NCBI RefSeq assembly: GCF_014205275.1
Contig: NZ_JACHND010000001.1
Location: 6,944,001-7,008,000 of the forward strand
Length of the DNA stretch: 64,000 nucleotides
Origin: Sphaerisporangium siamense
GTDB taxonomy: Bacteria; Actinomycetota; Actinomycetes; Streptosporangiales; Streptosporangiaceae
Direction: 5' to 3'
Below are positions 23,114-33,451 of the stretch, piece after piece (position 1 is the stretch's first letter; the number at the start of each line of letters is the position of its first letter). A program made the position numbers and the translations under genes. The notes below the pieces were generated by a model that was not told where the DNA came from, searched no databases, and worked only from the letters and a program-made list of their open reading frames with translations.

Positions 23114-24274
23114 ATGGATGTGGTCGTCGTCGGCGGCGGCGTGGCCGGCCTCTCGGTGGCCTGGCGCGCCGCGCAGGCCGGTCACGCGGTCACCGTCGCC
23201 GACCCCTCCCCCGGCTCGGGGGCCACGCACGCCGCCGCGGGCATGCTCGCCCCGGTCAGCGAGGTCTCCTACACCGAAGAGCCCCTGCTGCGGCTCGGCC
23301 TCGCCTCCCTGGAGCTGTGGCCCTCCTTCGCCGCCGAGCTGGCCCGCGAGTCCGGCGTGGACGTCGACCACCGCGCCGAGGGCACCCTGGACGTCGCGTT
23401 CGGCGCCGACGACCTGACCGCCCTGGACGAGACGGCCGCGTTCATGGAGGGGCTCGGGCTGCGCGTCGAGCGCCTGACCGGGCGCGAGTGCCGCCGGGCC
23501 GAGCCGATGCTCGCCCCGGCCGTGCGCGGCGGCCTGCTGGCCTCCGGCGACGCGTGGGTGGACCCGCGCCGGGTCACCGCCGCCCTGCTCGCCGCGCTGG
23601 CGCGCCGCGGCGCGGCCGTGGTCGCCGAGCACGTCGCCGGCCTGGCGGTCGAGGGGGGCGCCGCGCGCGGGGTGCGCCTGCGCGGGGGACGGGTGATCGC
23701 CGCCGACCGTGTCGTGCTGGCCGCCGGGGCGTGGTCGGGCTCGCTGGAAGGGCTGCCGCCCGGCGTCCTGCCGCCCGTGCGCCCGGTGAAGGGGCAGATC
23801 ATGCGCCTGCACGGCGCCCCCGGGTTCCTGCGGCGCTGTGTGCGCGGCGTGGTCCACGGGTCCAGCGCCTACCTGGTGCCGCGCGGCGACGGCGAGATCG
23901 TGCTCGGCGCCACCCAGGAGGAGATGGGCTTCGACACCCGCGTGACCGCCGGCGGCCTGTGGGAGCTGCTGCGCGACGCGCGCGAGCTGGTCCCCGGCGT
24001 GACCGAGCTGGAGGTCGCCGACGTGTGCGCGGGCCTGCGCCCCGGCACGCCCGACAATCTGCCCGTGCTCGGGCCCGCGGCGATGGAGGGCCTGCTGCTC
24101 GCCACCGGACACCACCGCGGCGGCGTCCTGCTCGCCCCGCTGACCGCCGCCATGCTCATGGCCGAGCTGGACGGCGGCCCCGGCCCCTACGCGCGGGAGG
24201 CGGAGGTCTGCTCGCCGCTGCGCTTCGGCGGCGACGTGACCCACGCCGCCTTCGCCGCCGCCCGCCATCGATGA
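23114..24274 (+). CDS. thiO: Glycine oxidase ThiO
   Basis: FAD enzyme that oxidises glycine to dehydroglycine for thiazole synthesis. The 386 residues start MDVVVVGGGVAGLSVAWRAA (dinucleotide fold), then GSGATHAAAGMLAP, VKGQIMRLHG, GSSAYLVPRGDGEIVLGAT, and the C-terminal GLRPGTPDNLPVLGP and TGHHRGGVLLAP. ATG at 23114 is set by the riboswitch ribosome site AAGGGAG. First gene of thiO-thiS-thiG; a 58-bp gap precedes thiS. Confidence 0.96.
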   Translation: MDVVVVGGGVAGLSVAWRAAQAGHAVTVADPSPGSGATHAAAGMLAPVSEVSYTEEPLLRLGLASLELWPSFAAELARESGVDVDHRAEGTLDVAFGADDLTALDETAAFMEGLGLRVERLTGRECRRAEPMLAPAVRGGLLASGDAWVDPRRVTAALLAALARRGAAVVAEHVAGLAVEGGAARGVRLRGGRVIAADRVVLAAGAWSGSLEGLPPGVLPPVRPVKGQIMRLHGAPGFLRRCVRGVVHGSSAYLVPRGDGEIVLGATQEEMGFDTRVTAGGLWELLRDARELVPGVTELEVADVCAGLRPGTPDNLPVLGPAAMEGLLLATGHHRGGVLLAPLTAAMLMAELDGGPGPYAREAEVCSPLRFGGDVTHAAFAAARHR

Positions 24275-24332
24275 CGCGGCCCACCTTCGACGACAAGGAG
24301 GATCGGGGCGCCCCCGGCCCCCGTGAACGACC

Positions 24333-25350
<1,018 letters not shown>

Positions 25351-25434
25351 GCCCTTCCTGACGGGAGAACATGTCGGCATCGGTTTGGGATGTGCTTGCC
25401 CTCGTCCTGGCAAACCGCCCGTAAACTCACTCCC

Positions 25435-27360
25435 GTGGACACGACGGTTGCGGACCCCCTCGTAGGGCGGCTGCTGGACGGGCGCTACCGCGTTGAGTCG
25501 CGCATCGCCCGCGGTGGCATGGCCGCCGTCTACCTGGCCATGGACATCCGGCTCGACCGCACGGTGGCGCTGAAGGTCATGCACCGCTCGCTGGCCGAGG
25601 ACCCCGATTTCGTGCGCCGTTTCATCGGCGAGGCCAAGTCCGTGGCCAGCCTGTCGCACCCCAACATCGTGCACGTCTTCGACCAGGGCACCGACGGCGG
25701 CCACGTCTACCTCTCCATGGAGTACGTCCCGGGGCGCACCCTGCGCGACGTGCTGCGCGAGCGCGGCCGCCTGCCCGCCCGCGAGGCGCTGGAGATCATG
25801 ATCCCGGTGCTGGCCGCGCTCGGGGCCGCGCACCAGGCGGGCATGGTCCACCGCGACGTCAAGCCCGAGAACGTGCTGCTGAGCGACGACGGCCGGGTCA
25901 AGGTCGTGGACTTCGGGCTCGCCCGCGCCATCGAGGCCGGGCGGCAGACCCGCACCGGCGTCATGATCGGCACGATCGCGTACATGTCGCCCGAGCAGGT
26001 CACCTCCGGGGTCGCCGACGCGCGCAGCGACGTCTACGCCGCCGGGGTCATGCTGTTCGAGCTGCTCACCGGGAAGCAGCCGTACGAGGGCGAGACCCCG
26101 ATGTCGGTGGCCTACCGCCACGTGCACGACCGCGTGCCCGCCCCGTCCTCCGTGGTGCCCGGCGGCCCGGTCCAGCTCGACAGGCTCGTGCTGTCGGCCA
26201 CCGACCGCGACCCCGGCGGCCGCCCCGCCGACGCCACCGCGCTGCTCGTGGCGGCCGTCGAGGCCCACCGCACGCTGCCGCGCGACGCCGGCCCGAAGCC
26301 CGCCCCCACGGCCGCCACCTCCCACACCTCCCCCGCCGCCCCGGTGCCGCCCGCCAACCCCACGCTCGTCCAGTCCCGCACCGAGATGCTCACCTCGCCC
26401 GGGGCCGCGCCCGCCGCCGAGGGCCACCGCGCCCGCCGGCGCGTGCGCCCGATCTGGTTCATCGTCGGGCTGGCCACCGTCATGGTCGCCGCCATCGCCG
26501 TCACCGGCTGGTGGTTCTCCGAGGGCCGGTACACCCAGGTCCCCGACCTGCTGCGCATCAACATCAGCGTGGCCAAGGCCGAGGCCGAGAAACAGGGATT
26601 CGCCGTCAAGATCGGCAAGCCCGAGAACGACCAGGAGCTCGGCGAGGACAAGGTGCTGCGCACCGACCCCGAGTCCGGCCGCGAGGTCGTCCGGGGCTCG
26701 GTCATCACCCTGATCCCCTCGGCGGGGCCCCGCAAGATCGCGGTGCCGAACGTCGTGAACCTGTCCGAGGCGGACGCGCGCAGCAAGATCTCCGAGGCCG
26801 GGCTGACCGCGGGCGCCGTGAGCAGGGTGCCGAGCGACACCGTGCAGCGCGGCCTGGTGCTGCGCACCAGCCCCCAGGTCGGCACGCGGATCAAGGAGGG
26901 CGGCACGGTCCAGATCGTGCTGAGCGCCGGCCAGCTCATGCCGGACGTCAGCGAGATGCAGTGCGACCAGGCCGAGGCGTTCCTGCGGGGCAAGGGGTTC
27001 ACCCCCACGATCGTCCAGCAGACCGACAACGCCCAGCCCGGCACGGTCATCGCCCAGAGCCCGGCCGCCCGCGCCGAGGTCACCGCCGGGCAGGCCGTCC
27101 AGCTCACCTGCTCCAAGGGCCCCGACAGCGGCTTCCACTGGCCGTGGGAGAACCCTCAGGACCCACAGAACGTCCAGCCCGGCCAGGCCCTCATCCCCAT
27201 CCCCGACGTCCGCTTCAAGCGCGTCGGCGACGCCAGCCGCGAGCTGCGCACCGCGGGCTTCAAGGTGCACGTCCGGAAGATCGCCGGGTCCGGCGCCGTG
27301 GTGGCGGAGAACCCCCTGGGTCAGGCCCCGGCCGGCACCCGCATCACCATCTGGCACTGA
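25435..27360 (+). CDS. PASTA-domain serine/threonine protein kinase (PknL/PknB type)
   Basis: Membrane receptor kinase linked to cell-wall growth. The 641 residues begin with the kinase domain: RIARGGMAAVYLA (glycine loop), VALKVM (ATP lysine), MVHRDVKPENVLL (catalytic loop), VVDFGLA, and an activation loop ending MSPEQ. An Ala/Pro-rich linker precedes one transmembrane helix (IWFIVGLATVMVAAIAVTGWWF, about residues 338-359). Four extracellular PASTA repeats follow, starting near YTQVPDLL, KIAVPNVVNL, QLMPDVSEM and IPIPDVRF. GTG at 25435 follows a TAAACT -10 by a few bases, so probably leaderless. The Rv2175c-like gene nearby may be its substrate. Confidence 0.95.
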   Translation: MDTTVADPLVGRLLDGRYRVESRIARGGMAAVYLAMDIRLDRTVALKVMHRSLAEDPDFVRRFIGEAKSVASLSHPNIVHVFDQGTDGGHVYLSMEYVPGRTLRDVLRERGRLPAREALEIMIPVLAALGAAHQAGMVHRDVKPENVLLSDDGRVKVVDFGLARAIEAGRQTRTGVMIGTIAYMSPEQVTSGVADARSDVYAAGVMLFELLTGKQPYEGETPMSVAYRHVHDRVPAPSSVVPGGPVQLDRLVLSATDRDPGGRPADATALLVAAVEAHRTLPRDAGPKPAPTAATSHTSPAAPVPPANPTLVQSRTEMLTSPGAAPAAEGHRARRRVRPIWFIVGLATVMVAAIAVTGWWFSEGRYTQVPDLLRINISVAKAEAEKQGFAVKIGKPENDQELGEDKVLRTDPESGREVVRGSVITLIPSAGPRKIAVPNVVNLSEADARSKISEAGLTAGAVSRVPSDTVQRGLVLRTSPQVGTRIKEGGTVQIVLSAGQLMPDVSEMQCDQAEAFLRGKGFTPTIVQQTDNAQPGTVIAQSPAARAEVTAGQAVQLTCSKGPDSGFHWPWENPQDPQNVQPGQALIPIPDVRFKRVGDASRELRTAGFKVHVRKIAGSGAVVAENPLGQAPAGTRITIWH

Positions 27361-27393
27361 CCGGGCCCCGCCGCGGCGATCGCCCGGGCCGTG

Positions 27394-28479
27394 TCACGCG
27401 GCGGGGGCGCCGTGGAGGCGCAGGCGGGCCAGGCCGCCGTCGGGGTGGATGTCGAGGCGGACGTGGGTGGCGGCGCGGGCGGCGGCGAGCCGGAACCGGT
27501 GGCGGGTGTCGGGCTGCAGGCGCGTCGGCGGCAGCAGCTCGAACCACTCGGCCTCGCCGGGCGCGTCGGGGGGCCCGGCGGCCCGGCCCCGCAGGTCGGC
27601 CCCCTTGAGGGAGGCGGCGGCGGGGGCGTTGTAGACCAGGTTGGTGGTGTCCAGCTCGGCGACCTGGATCACCCCCGGCACGGCCAGGCGCACGGTGAGC
27701 CAGTCGTTGCCGCCGTCGCGGCGGCGGGCGGTCTCCCAGCCTTCGGCCTGGTGGCGGGGCAGCCCGGGGGCGATCACGTTGACGGGCGAGGAGTAGAAGT
27801 CGTCCGAGCAGCCGGTCACCAGGGCGCCGTTCTCCAGGGCGGCGAGGTCGATCGTCAGGCCGGCGAGCAGGGCCGGGTCGGGGACCACCTCGCCGTGGAC
27901 GCGCAGGCGGGCGACGCCGCCGTCGGGGAAGATGTTCAGCCGCACGTGCGTGTACCTGCGGGGGTCGGTGACCGGGAACCCGTGCGCGGCGTCGCCGGTC
28001 AGCCGGCCGCGCGGCACGATCTCGGTCCAGGCGGCGGCGAGCAGCTCGCCCGGCGAGGGGTATCCCTCGGCGGCGCAGGCGTCCACGGAGGCGTAGGGCG
28101 GGTAGTTGCCGGTGAACCAGGCCGTGTCGATGACGACGTGGCGGACGACGCCGGGCATGCCGAGCCGCACCAGGGCCCAGTCGTGGCCGCCGTCGCGCCG
28201 CCGCCGGGTCTCCCAGCCGTCGTACACCTGCCCGCGCGCGCCGAAGGTCCCGGGCCGGAAGGCCGGGCGTCCCGGCAGGATGAGGGCCTGCCGTTCGGCG
28301 AACGACTCGTCGCTGGCGGCCACGACCGACCCTCCGTAGGACCGCGAGGCCAGATCGGGCAGCCGGGGGACGGCGGCGGGGCCGGGCTCGGGTGGCCGGG
28401 AAACGGCGGCGGGGCCCGGGGGCCGCTCGTGGGGGGCGGATGTCGTCTCCGGGTCCGGGGTGCCGGGCGCGGGGGTCAT
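27394..28479 (-). CDS. alc: Allantoicase
   Basis: Hydrolyses allantoate to ureidoglycolate and urea. The 361 residues consist of the duplicated allantoicase fold. Each half has a W-E-T-x-R-R-R-D-G-G-x-D-W signature (YDGWETRRRRDGGHDWALVRLG and GWETARRRDGGNDWLTVRLA), followed by IDTAWFTGNYPPYASVD or LDTTNLVYNAPAAASL and HVRLNIFPDGGVARLRVHGEV or its second copy. ATG at 28479 overlaps the allantoinase stop by 4 bp. The first about 50 residues are Pro/Thr/Glu-rich and outside the family. Last gene of the purine operon. Confidence 0.95.
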   Translation of the reverse strand: MTPAPGTPDPETTSAPHERPPGPAAVSRPPEPGPAAVPRLPDLASRSYGGSVVAASDESFAERQALILPGRPAFRPGTFGARGQVYDGWETRRRRDGGHDWALVRLGMPGVVRHVVIDTAWFTGNYPPYASVDACAAEGYPSPGELLAAAWTEIVPRGRLTGDAAHGFPVTDPRRYTHVRLNIFPDGGVARLRVHGEVVPDPALLAGLTIDLAALENGALVTGCSDDFYSSPVNVIAPGLPRHQAEGWETARRRDGGNDWLTVRLAVPGVIQVAELDTTNLVYNAPAAASLKGADLRGRAAGPPDAPGEAEWFELLPPTRLQPDTRHRFRLAAARAATHVRLDIHPDGGLARLRLHGAPAA

Positions 28480-29792
28480 AGGAGGGTTCCCGTCGGTGGG
28501 GTGGCGGGGGTCAGTTCCCGGCCGCGAAGCCAGGTGGTCAGGACCGTGCCGGTGAGCGTACGGCCGTGGTACGGGGTGATCGGGTTGCGGTGGTGCAGGC
28601 GGGCGGCGTCCACGGTGAAGGCGGCGGTGTCGTCGAAGGCGACCAGGTCGGCGTCCCGGCCCGCCGCGATCGCGCCCTTGCCCGCGAGCCCGGCCAGGCG
28701 GGCGGGGGCCTCGGACATCCACCGGACGACGTCGGCCAGGGTGTGGCCGCGGGCGCGGGCCTCGGTCCAGACGGCGGGCAGGGTGACCTGCAGCGAGGAG
28801 ACGCCGCCCCAGGAGGCGGCGAAGTCCGGCACCTTCAGGTCGGGGGTGGACGGCGAGTGGTCGGAGACGACGCAGCTGAGCGTGCCCGCCGCCAGGCCGT
28901 CCCACAGCCGGTCGCGGTTGCCGCGGTCCCTGAGGGGCGGGCAGCACTTGAACTCCGGGCCGCGCACCTGGTCGGCGGTGAGGGTGAGGTAGTGGGGGCA
29001 GGTCTCGGCGGTGACGCGCACGCCGTCGCGCCGGGCGGCCTCCAGGGGGGCCAGGCAGGCGGCGGAGGAGACGTGCAGGATGTGGGCGCGTACGCCGGTC
29101 TCGCGGGCGAGCGCGATGACCCGTTCGACGGCGGCGCGTTCCGCCTCCCCCGGCCGCGACGCCAGGAATTCCGGATATGTCGGGCCGGTGGGGTGGGTGA
29201 GCAGCGTGGGATCCTCGGCGTGGACGACCAGCAGCCCGTCGAAGGACGCCACCTCGCGCATCGCCTCGGCCAGGCCCGCGGGGCCGAGCGGCGGGAACTC
29301 CTCCACCCCGGACGGCGACAGGAAGCACTTGAACCCGCGCACCCCCGCCTCGTGCAGCGGGCGCAGCGCGGCGGTGTTGCCGGGGACCGCGCCGCCCCAG
29401 AAGCCGACGTCGACGGCGCACCGCCCGGCCGCCGCGGCCCGCTTGACGGCGAGCGCGCCGGTGTCCACCGTCGGCGGGATCGAGTTGAGGGGCATGTCGA
29501 CGATCGTCGTCACGCCCCCGGCCGCCGCCGCCCGGGTCGCGGTGGCGAACCCCTCCCACGCGGTGCGGCCCGGCTCGTTGACGTGCACGTGCGTGTCGAC
29601 CAGGCCGGGCAGCAGGCACACCGCGCCGAGGTCCACCCGCGCGGCGCCGTCCGCCGGATGGTCGTACGGCAGCACCGCGGCGATCCTGCCGTCGCGCACC
29701 GCCACCGCCGCGGGCCGCTCCCCGCCGGGCAGCACCGCCCGCCGCGACCGCACGACCAGCGCGTACCGCTCCTCGGGAGCCGGCGGGATCAT
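28476..29792 (-). CDS. allB: Allantoinase
   Basis: Opens the hydantoin ring of allantoin to give allantoate. The 438-residue cyclic amidohydrolase carries LLPGLVDTHVHVNEPGRT (metal H-x-H), GGVTTIVDMPLNSIPP, the modified-lysine strand GFKCFLSPSG, HAEDPTLL, LHVSSAACL, TAETCPHYL and VVSDHSPS (catalytic Asp). This pattern is AllB rather than dihydroorotase. Both ends overlap neighbours by 4 bp. Confidence 0.95.
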   Translation of the reverse strand: MIPPAPEERYALVVRSRRAVLPGGERPAAVAVRDGRIAAVLPYDHPADGAARVDLGAVCLLPGLVDTHVHVNEPGRTAWEGFATATRAAAAGGVTTIVDMPLNSIPPTVDTGALAVKRAAAAGRCAVDVGFWGGAVPGNTAALRPLHEAGVRGFKCFLSPSGVEEFPPLGPAGLAEAMREVASFDGLLVVHAEDPTLLTHPTGPTYPEFLASRPGEAERAAVERVIALARETGVRAHILHVSSAACLAPLEAARRDGVRVTAETCPHYLTLTADQVRGPEFKCCPPLRDRGNRDRLWDGLAAGTLSCVVSDHSPSTPDLKVPDFAASWGGVSSLQVTLPAVWTEARARGHTLADVVRWMSEAPARLAGLAGKGAIAAGRDADLVAFDDTAAFTVDAARLHHRNPITPYHGRTLTGTVLTTWLRGRELTPATPPTGTLL

Positions 29793-31207
29793 CCGGGGGG
29801 CCCTGGGAGGACGTCGCCCGCCAGGCGGGTGAGGCGGCGGTGCGCGTCGGCGCCCAGGCGGGCGGCGGTGTCCTGCGGGACGGTGCGCAGCTCGCCGTCC
29901 CGCACCACGGTCCTGCCGCCGACCAGGGCCAGGGCGACCTCGGGACGGCCGCCGAAGACGAGGGCGCACACGGGGTCGTCCAGGGCGGCGGCGAAGCCGT
30001 CCACGCGCCACAGGACGACGTCGGCGAGCTTGCCCGGCTCCAGCGAGCCGATCTCGTCCTCCCGGCCCAGGCAGCGGGCGCCGCCGAGCGTGGCCGCCTC
30101 CAGGGCCTGGCGCGCGGTGAGCGCCGACGGGCCGTACCGGGCGCGCTGGAACAGCAGGGCCTGGCGCATCTCACCGGCCAGCGGCGTGAGCTCGCTGGAG
30201 GCGGCGCCGTCCACGCCGAGCCCGACCGCGACCCCGGCCCGCAGCATCTCGGCGACCCGGGCGATCCCGGCGCCGAGCCTGCCGTTGGAGCTCGGGCAGT
30301 GCGCCACGCCGGTGCCGGTGGCGGCGAACCGGGCCAGGTCGCGGTCGTGCAGGTGGACGGCGTGCGCCACCCAGACGTCGGGGCCGAGCCAGCCGAGCTT
30401 CTCCATGTAGTCGACGGGCGTGCAGCCCATCTGCTCGACGCAGTGCCGTTCCTCCTCCGCCGTCTCGCACAGGTGGGTGTGCAGGCGCACGCCCTTGTCC
30501 CGGGCCAGCGCGGCGGACTCGGTCATGAGGTCGGCGCTGACCGAGAACGGCGAGCAGGGCGCGACGGCGACCCGCAGCATGGAACCGGGCGCGGGGTCGT
30601 GGTGGGCGTCCACGGCCTCGGCGGTGGCGGCGAGGATCTCCTCCAGGCTCTCGACGACCTCGTCCGGCGGCAGCCCGCCCTGGGAGGCCCCGCGGTCCAT
30701 CGAGCCGCGGCAGGGGTGGAAGCGCAGGCCGACCGACCGGGCCGCCTCGATCTCCGCGGCGAACAGGTCGCCGCGGCCCTTGGGGAAGACGTAGTGGTGG
30801 TCGGTGGTGGTGGTGCAGCCGGACAGCGCGAGCCAGGCGAGCGCGGCCGTGGCGGCGCCGCCCACCACCTCGGCGTCCATCGCGGCCCACACCCGGTAGA
30901 GCGCGGTGAGCCAGCCGAACAGCGGGGCGTCCTGGGCCGTGCCCTGGGTGGCCCACTGGTAGAGGTGGTGGTGGGTGTTCACCAGGCCGGGGGTGGCCAG
31001 GCAGCCCGCGCCGTCGACACGCGCCGCGCCCGGCAGGGCGGGAGCCGGCCCCTCCCCCAGGGCGGCCACCCGGCCGTCGCGCACGTGCAGGTAACCGCGG
31101 CGTATGTCCGGCCCGGCGACGGGGGCGACGGCGACGTTCTCGATGACGGTCTCCCCCGCGCCGGACGGTCCGGGGGAACGCGCCGTCGCCGGGTCCGGGG
31201 CCGTCAC
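29789..31207 (-). CDS. 8-oxoguanine deaminase / guanine-deaminase-type amidohydrolase
   Basis: Deaminates an oxidised or normal purine; the closest family type is 8-oxoguanine deaminase, giving urate directly for the uricase in the same operon. The 472 residues contain TPGLVNTHHHLYQWATQG, TTTTDHHYVFPKG, FHPCRGSMDRG, RLHTHLCETAEEE, WVAHAVHLHDRDLARFAATGTGVAHCPSSNGRLG and VGLGVDGAASSE, all typical of the COG0402 subgroup. GTG at 31207 overlaps the preceding 2Fe-2S subunit stop by 4 bp. Substrate preference is inferred from family and context. Confidence 0.88.
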   Translation of the reverse strand: MTAPDPATARSPGPSGAGETVIENVAVAPVAGPDIRRGYLHVRDGRVAALGEGPAPALPGAARVDGAGCLATPGLVNTHHHLYQWATQGTAQDAPLFGWLTALYRVWAAMDAEVVGGAATAALAWLALSGCTTTTDHHYVFPKGRGDLFAAEIEAARSVGLRFHPCRGSMDRGASQGGLPPDEVVESLEEILAATAEAVDAHHDPAPGSMLRVAVAPCSPFSVSADLMTESAALARDKGVRLHTHLCETAEEERHCVEQMGCTPVDYMEKLGWLGPDVWVAHAVHLHDRDLARFAATGTGVAHCPSSNGRLGAGIARVAEMLRAGVAVGLGVDGAASSELTPLAGEMRQALLFQRARYGPSALTARQALEAATLGGARCLGREDEIGSLEPGKLADVVLWRVDGFAAALDDPVCALVFGGRPEVALALVGGRTVVRDGELRTVPQDTAARLGADAHRRLTRLAGDVLPGPPG

Positions 31208-31677
31208 GCGGAGCCCGCCCTGCGCGCGGCGGCCAGGCGCACGGCCTCGATGATCTTCTCGTAGCCGGTGCAGCGGCACAGGTTGCCGGCCAGGGCCTCG
31301 CGGATCTCCCCGTCGGTGGGGTCGGGGACGCGGGCCAGCAGGTCGTGGGCCTGGACGATCAGCCCGGGGGTGCAGAAGCCGCACTGGACGGCCCCGCGGT
31401 CGAGGAAGGCCCGCTGCACCGGGTCCAGGCCGCCGCCGGCGGCCAGGCCCTCGATCGTGCGCACCTCGCGGCCCTCGGCCTGCCCGGCCGCGACCAGGCA
31501 GGCGCACACGGGCAGCCCGTCGAGGTAGACGGTGCACGAGCCGCACTCCCCCTGCTCGCAGGCGTTCTTGGCGCCGGGCAGGCCGACGCGCTCGCGCAGC
31601 ACGTACAGCAGGCTCTCGCCCTCCCAGACGCCGTCCACCGCCTCGCGCCTGCCGTTGACGGTGAGGTTCACGCGCAT
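31204..31677 (-). CDS. Xanthine dehydrogenase-type [2Fe-2S] subunit
   Basis: Electron-transfer subunit of a molybdenum hydroxylase, 157 residues. It has both cluster motifs: a plant-type ferredoxin cluster ([16 protein letters not shown]...VCAC) and the helical cluster ([17 protein letters not shown]...[15 protein letters not shown]). ATG at 31677 overlaps the end of the FAD subunit by 10 bp. The catalytic molybdopterin subunit that normally follows is missing; the next gene is the deaminase, joined by a 4-bp overlap. Confidence 0.93.
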   Translation of the reverse strand: MRVNLTVNGRREAVDGVWEGESLLYVLRERVGLPGAKNACEQGECGSCTVYLDGLPVCACLVAAGQAEGREVRTIEGLAAGGGLDPVQRAFLDRGAVQCGFCTPGLIVQAHDLLARVPDPTDGEIREALAGNLCRCTGYEKIIEAVRLAAARRAGSA

Positions 31678-32543
31678 TCCGCCGCCTTCTTCCGGTAGTC
31701 GTCGTAGGCCCAGGTGAGCGTGCGGCGGGCCATGACCGCGATCGCGTGGCGGCGGTAGTCCGCGGTGCCGCGCACGTCGTCGATCGGCGCGGCGGCCCGG
31801 GCCGCCAGCGCGCCGAACCTGGCGGCGACGCGGGCGTCGAGCGGGGCGGCGCCCGTCCAGTCCAGTTCCCCGGCGAGGAACCGCTCGGCCTCCGGGGCGC
31901 GGCGCGGGGTGGGGGCGGCCGAGCCGACGCCGGTGCCGACGCGGCGCTCGGCCGGGTGCAGGGCGATGGCGAACGAGCACACCGCGATGACCATGGCGTT
32001 GCGGGTGCCGACCTTGGAGAAGTACTGCGGCCCGCTCGCCGGGGCCGCCCAGAACGCGCGGATCAGCTCGTCGGGGGCGAGGGCGCTGCGCTTGACGCCG
32101 AGGTAGAAGTCGCCGGCCGGGATCATGCGGGTGCCGCGCGCCGCGGACTCGGCCTCCACGACGGCGTCCCCGGCCAGCAGCGGCGGGTGGGAGTCCCCGG
32201 CCGGGGAGGCGGCGCCGAGGTTTCCGGCGACGGTGCCCCGGTTGCGGATCTGCGGCGAGCCGACCGTCCGCGCCGCCTGGGCCAGGCCGGGCAGGAGGTC
32301 GCCGAGCTCGGCGATGAGGCGCGCGTAGGTCACGCCGGCGCCGACGCGCAGCCGCCCGTCCACCGCGCGCTCCCAGGCCGCGAGGCCCGGCACCGCGGTC
32401 AGGTCGAGCAGCGCGGCCGGTCTGCGCGCGTCGAGGTTGATCTCCACCATCACGTCGGTGCCGCCCAGCAGGGGCACGGCGTCCGGCCGCCGGGCCTTGG
32501 CGGCGAGGGCCTCCTCCCAGGTGGCGGGCCGCAGGAAGTCCAT
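31668..32543 (-). CDS. Xanthine dehydrogenase-type FAD-binding subunit
   Basis: FAD module of a molybdenum hydroxylase, 291 residues: MDFLRPATWEEALA, LLGGTDVMVEIN, the FAD contact VGSPQIRNRGTVAGNLGAASPAGDSHPPLLA, DFYLGVKRSALAPDELI and YFSKVGTRNAMVIAV, with the C-terminal CO-dehydrogenase-flavoprotein-like segment. 30 bp after the uricase stop. With the 2Fe-2S protein it makes two of the three subunits; the third is not in the window. Confidence 0.92.
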   Translation of the reverse strand: MDFLRPATWEEALAAKARRPDAVPLLGGTDVMVEINLDARRPAALLDLTAVPGLAAWERAVDGRLRVGAGVTYARLIAELGDLLPGLAQAARTVGSPQIRNRGTVAGNLGAASPAGDSHPPLLAGDAVVEAESAARGTRMIPAGDFYLGVKRSALAPDELIRAFWAAPASGPQYFSKVGTRNAMVIAVCSFAIALHPAERRVGTGVGSAAPTPRRAPEAERFLAGELDWTGAAPLDARVAARFGALAARAAAPIDDVRGTADYRRHAIAVMARRTLTWAYDDYRKKAAECA

Positions 32544-32573
32544 GGCGTCCTCCTCGTCGTTTCCCGTGGCCCG

Positions 32574-33449
32574 CTAGTCCCACGCCGGGCCGGGCGCGGG
32601 CGCGGCGTCGTCGAGCACGGTGCCCTCGATCAGCCCGTACGGGCGGTCGGCGGCGACGTACACCTCGTTGTCGTTGTCCATGCCGAACGGGGTGAGGTCC
32701 ACGAGGAAGTGGTGCTTGTTGGGCAGGGACAGCCGGATCTCGCAGATCTCGCGGCGGGTCTCCAGCACCCGGGAGCCCATGGCGTACAGGGTCTGCTGCA
32801 GCGACAGGCTGTGGGTGCCGGCGAACGCCTCGGCCAGGCAGCGCCGCACCCGCGCGTGCGACTCCCCGAAGTCGTACCCGCCGGGCGTGTCCGGTGGGGC
32901 CGTGTGCCGCCAGCGGGCGGTGACGGCGGTGGCGAGGACCCGGTCGTGGGTGGGGGCGAGCGTGGTGTAGGCGTCGCGGGCGAAGCCGTGGAACTCCGAC
33001 CCGGTGGTGTTCAGCAGCACCAGCCCCTCCAGCCCCGAGACCACGGTGGTGGAGCCGTCCCGGTCGTGGTGGACGACGCAGGTGCGGGTCTCGGCGGAGG
33101 CGCGGGCGAAGGAGTGCGGGCCGTGGCGCTCCCAGCGGTGCTCCTCCACCGCGACCCGCGCGTGGTGGACCGACGGCTGCCCGCCGACGAAGTGCCGGGC
33201 GAGCAGGCCGGCGAACTCCTCGATCTCGCCGATCCCGTGCTCGCCCGCGAAGGCGTAGACGGTGTTCTTCTGGGTGTCGGTCGGCAGCACGGCCGCGTTG
33301 TCGCCGGTGAGGTGGACGTCGCGCATGTCGCCGGACAGCGCGACGCCGACCGTGCAGTCCTTGAGCCGGTGCGCCTCGCCGTCGCGGGTGACGCGCACGA
33401 CGCGGGTCTCGGCCTTGCCGTAGCGGTTGGGTCCGAGGACGACGGCCAT
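32574..33449 (-). CDS. Urate oxidase (uricase)
   Basis: Oxidises urate to 5-hydroxyisourate without cofactor. The 291 residues contain GPNRYGKAETRVV (catalytic lysine region), LPTDTQKNTVYAFA (catalytic Thr), HGIGEIEEFAGLLARHF, VLLNTTGSEFHGFARDAYTTL, SLQQTLYAMG and the C-terminal LPNKHHFLVDLTPFGMDNDNEV. Two tunnel-fold halves, normal length. Sits 2 bp downstream of the HIU hydrolase stop. Confidence 0.97.
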   Translation of the reverse strand: MAVVLGPNRYGKAETRVVRVTRDGEAHRLKDCTVGVALSGDMRDVHLTGDNAAVLPTDTQKNTVYAFAGEHGIGEIEEFAGLLARHFVGGQPSVHHARVAVEEHRWERHGPHSFARASAETRTCVVHHDRDGSTTVVSGLEGLVLLNTTGSEFHGFARDAYTTLAPTHDRVLATAVTARWRHTAPPDTPGGYDFGESHARVRRCLAEAFAGTHSLSLQQTLYAMGSRVLETRREICEIRLSLPNKHHFLVDLTPFGMDNDNEVYVAADRPYGLIEGTVLDDAAPAPGPAWD

Positions 33450-33451
33450 GG

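Noticed and set aside
28480-30174. Upstream extension of the allantoicase frame to 926 codons
   Set aside because: The upstream part is an arginine/proline-rich shadow of allantoinase. Allantoicase homology and the 4-bp ATGA overlap set the start at 28479.
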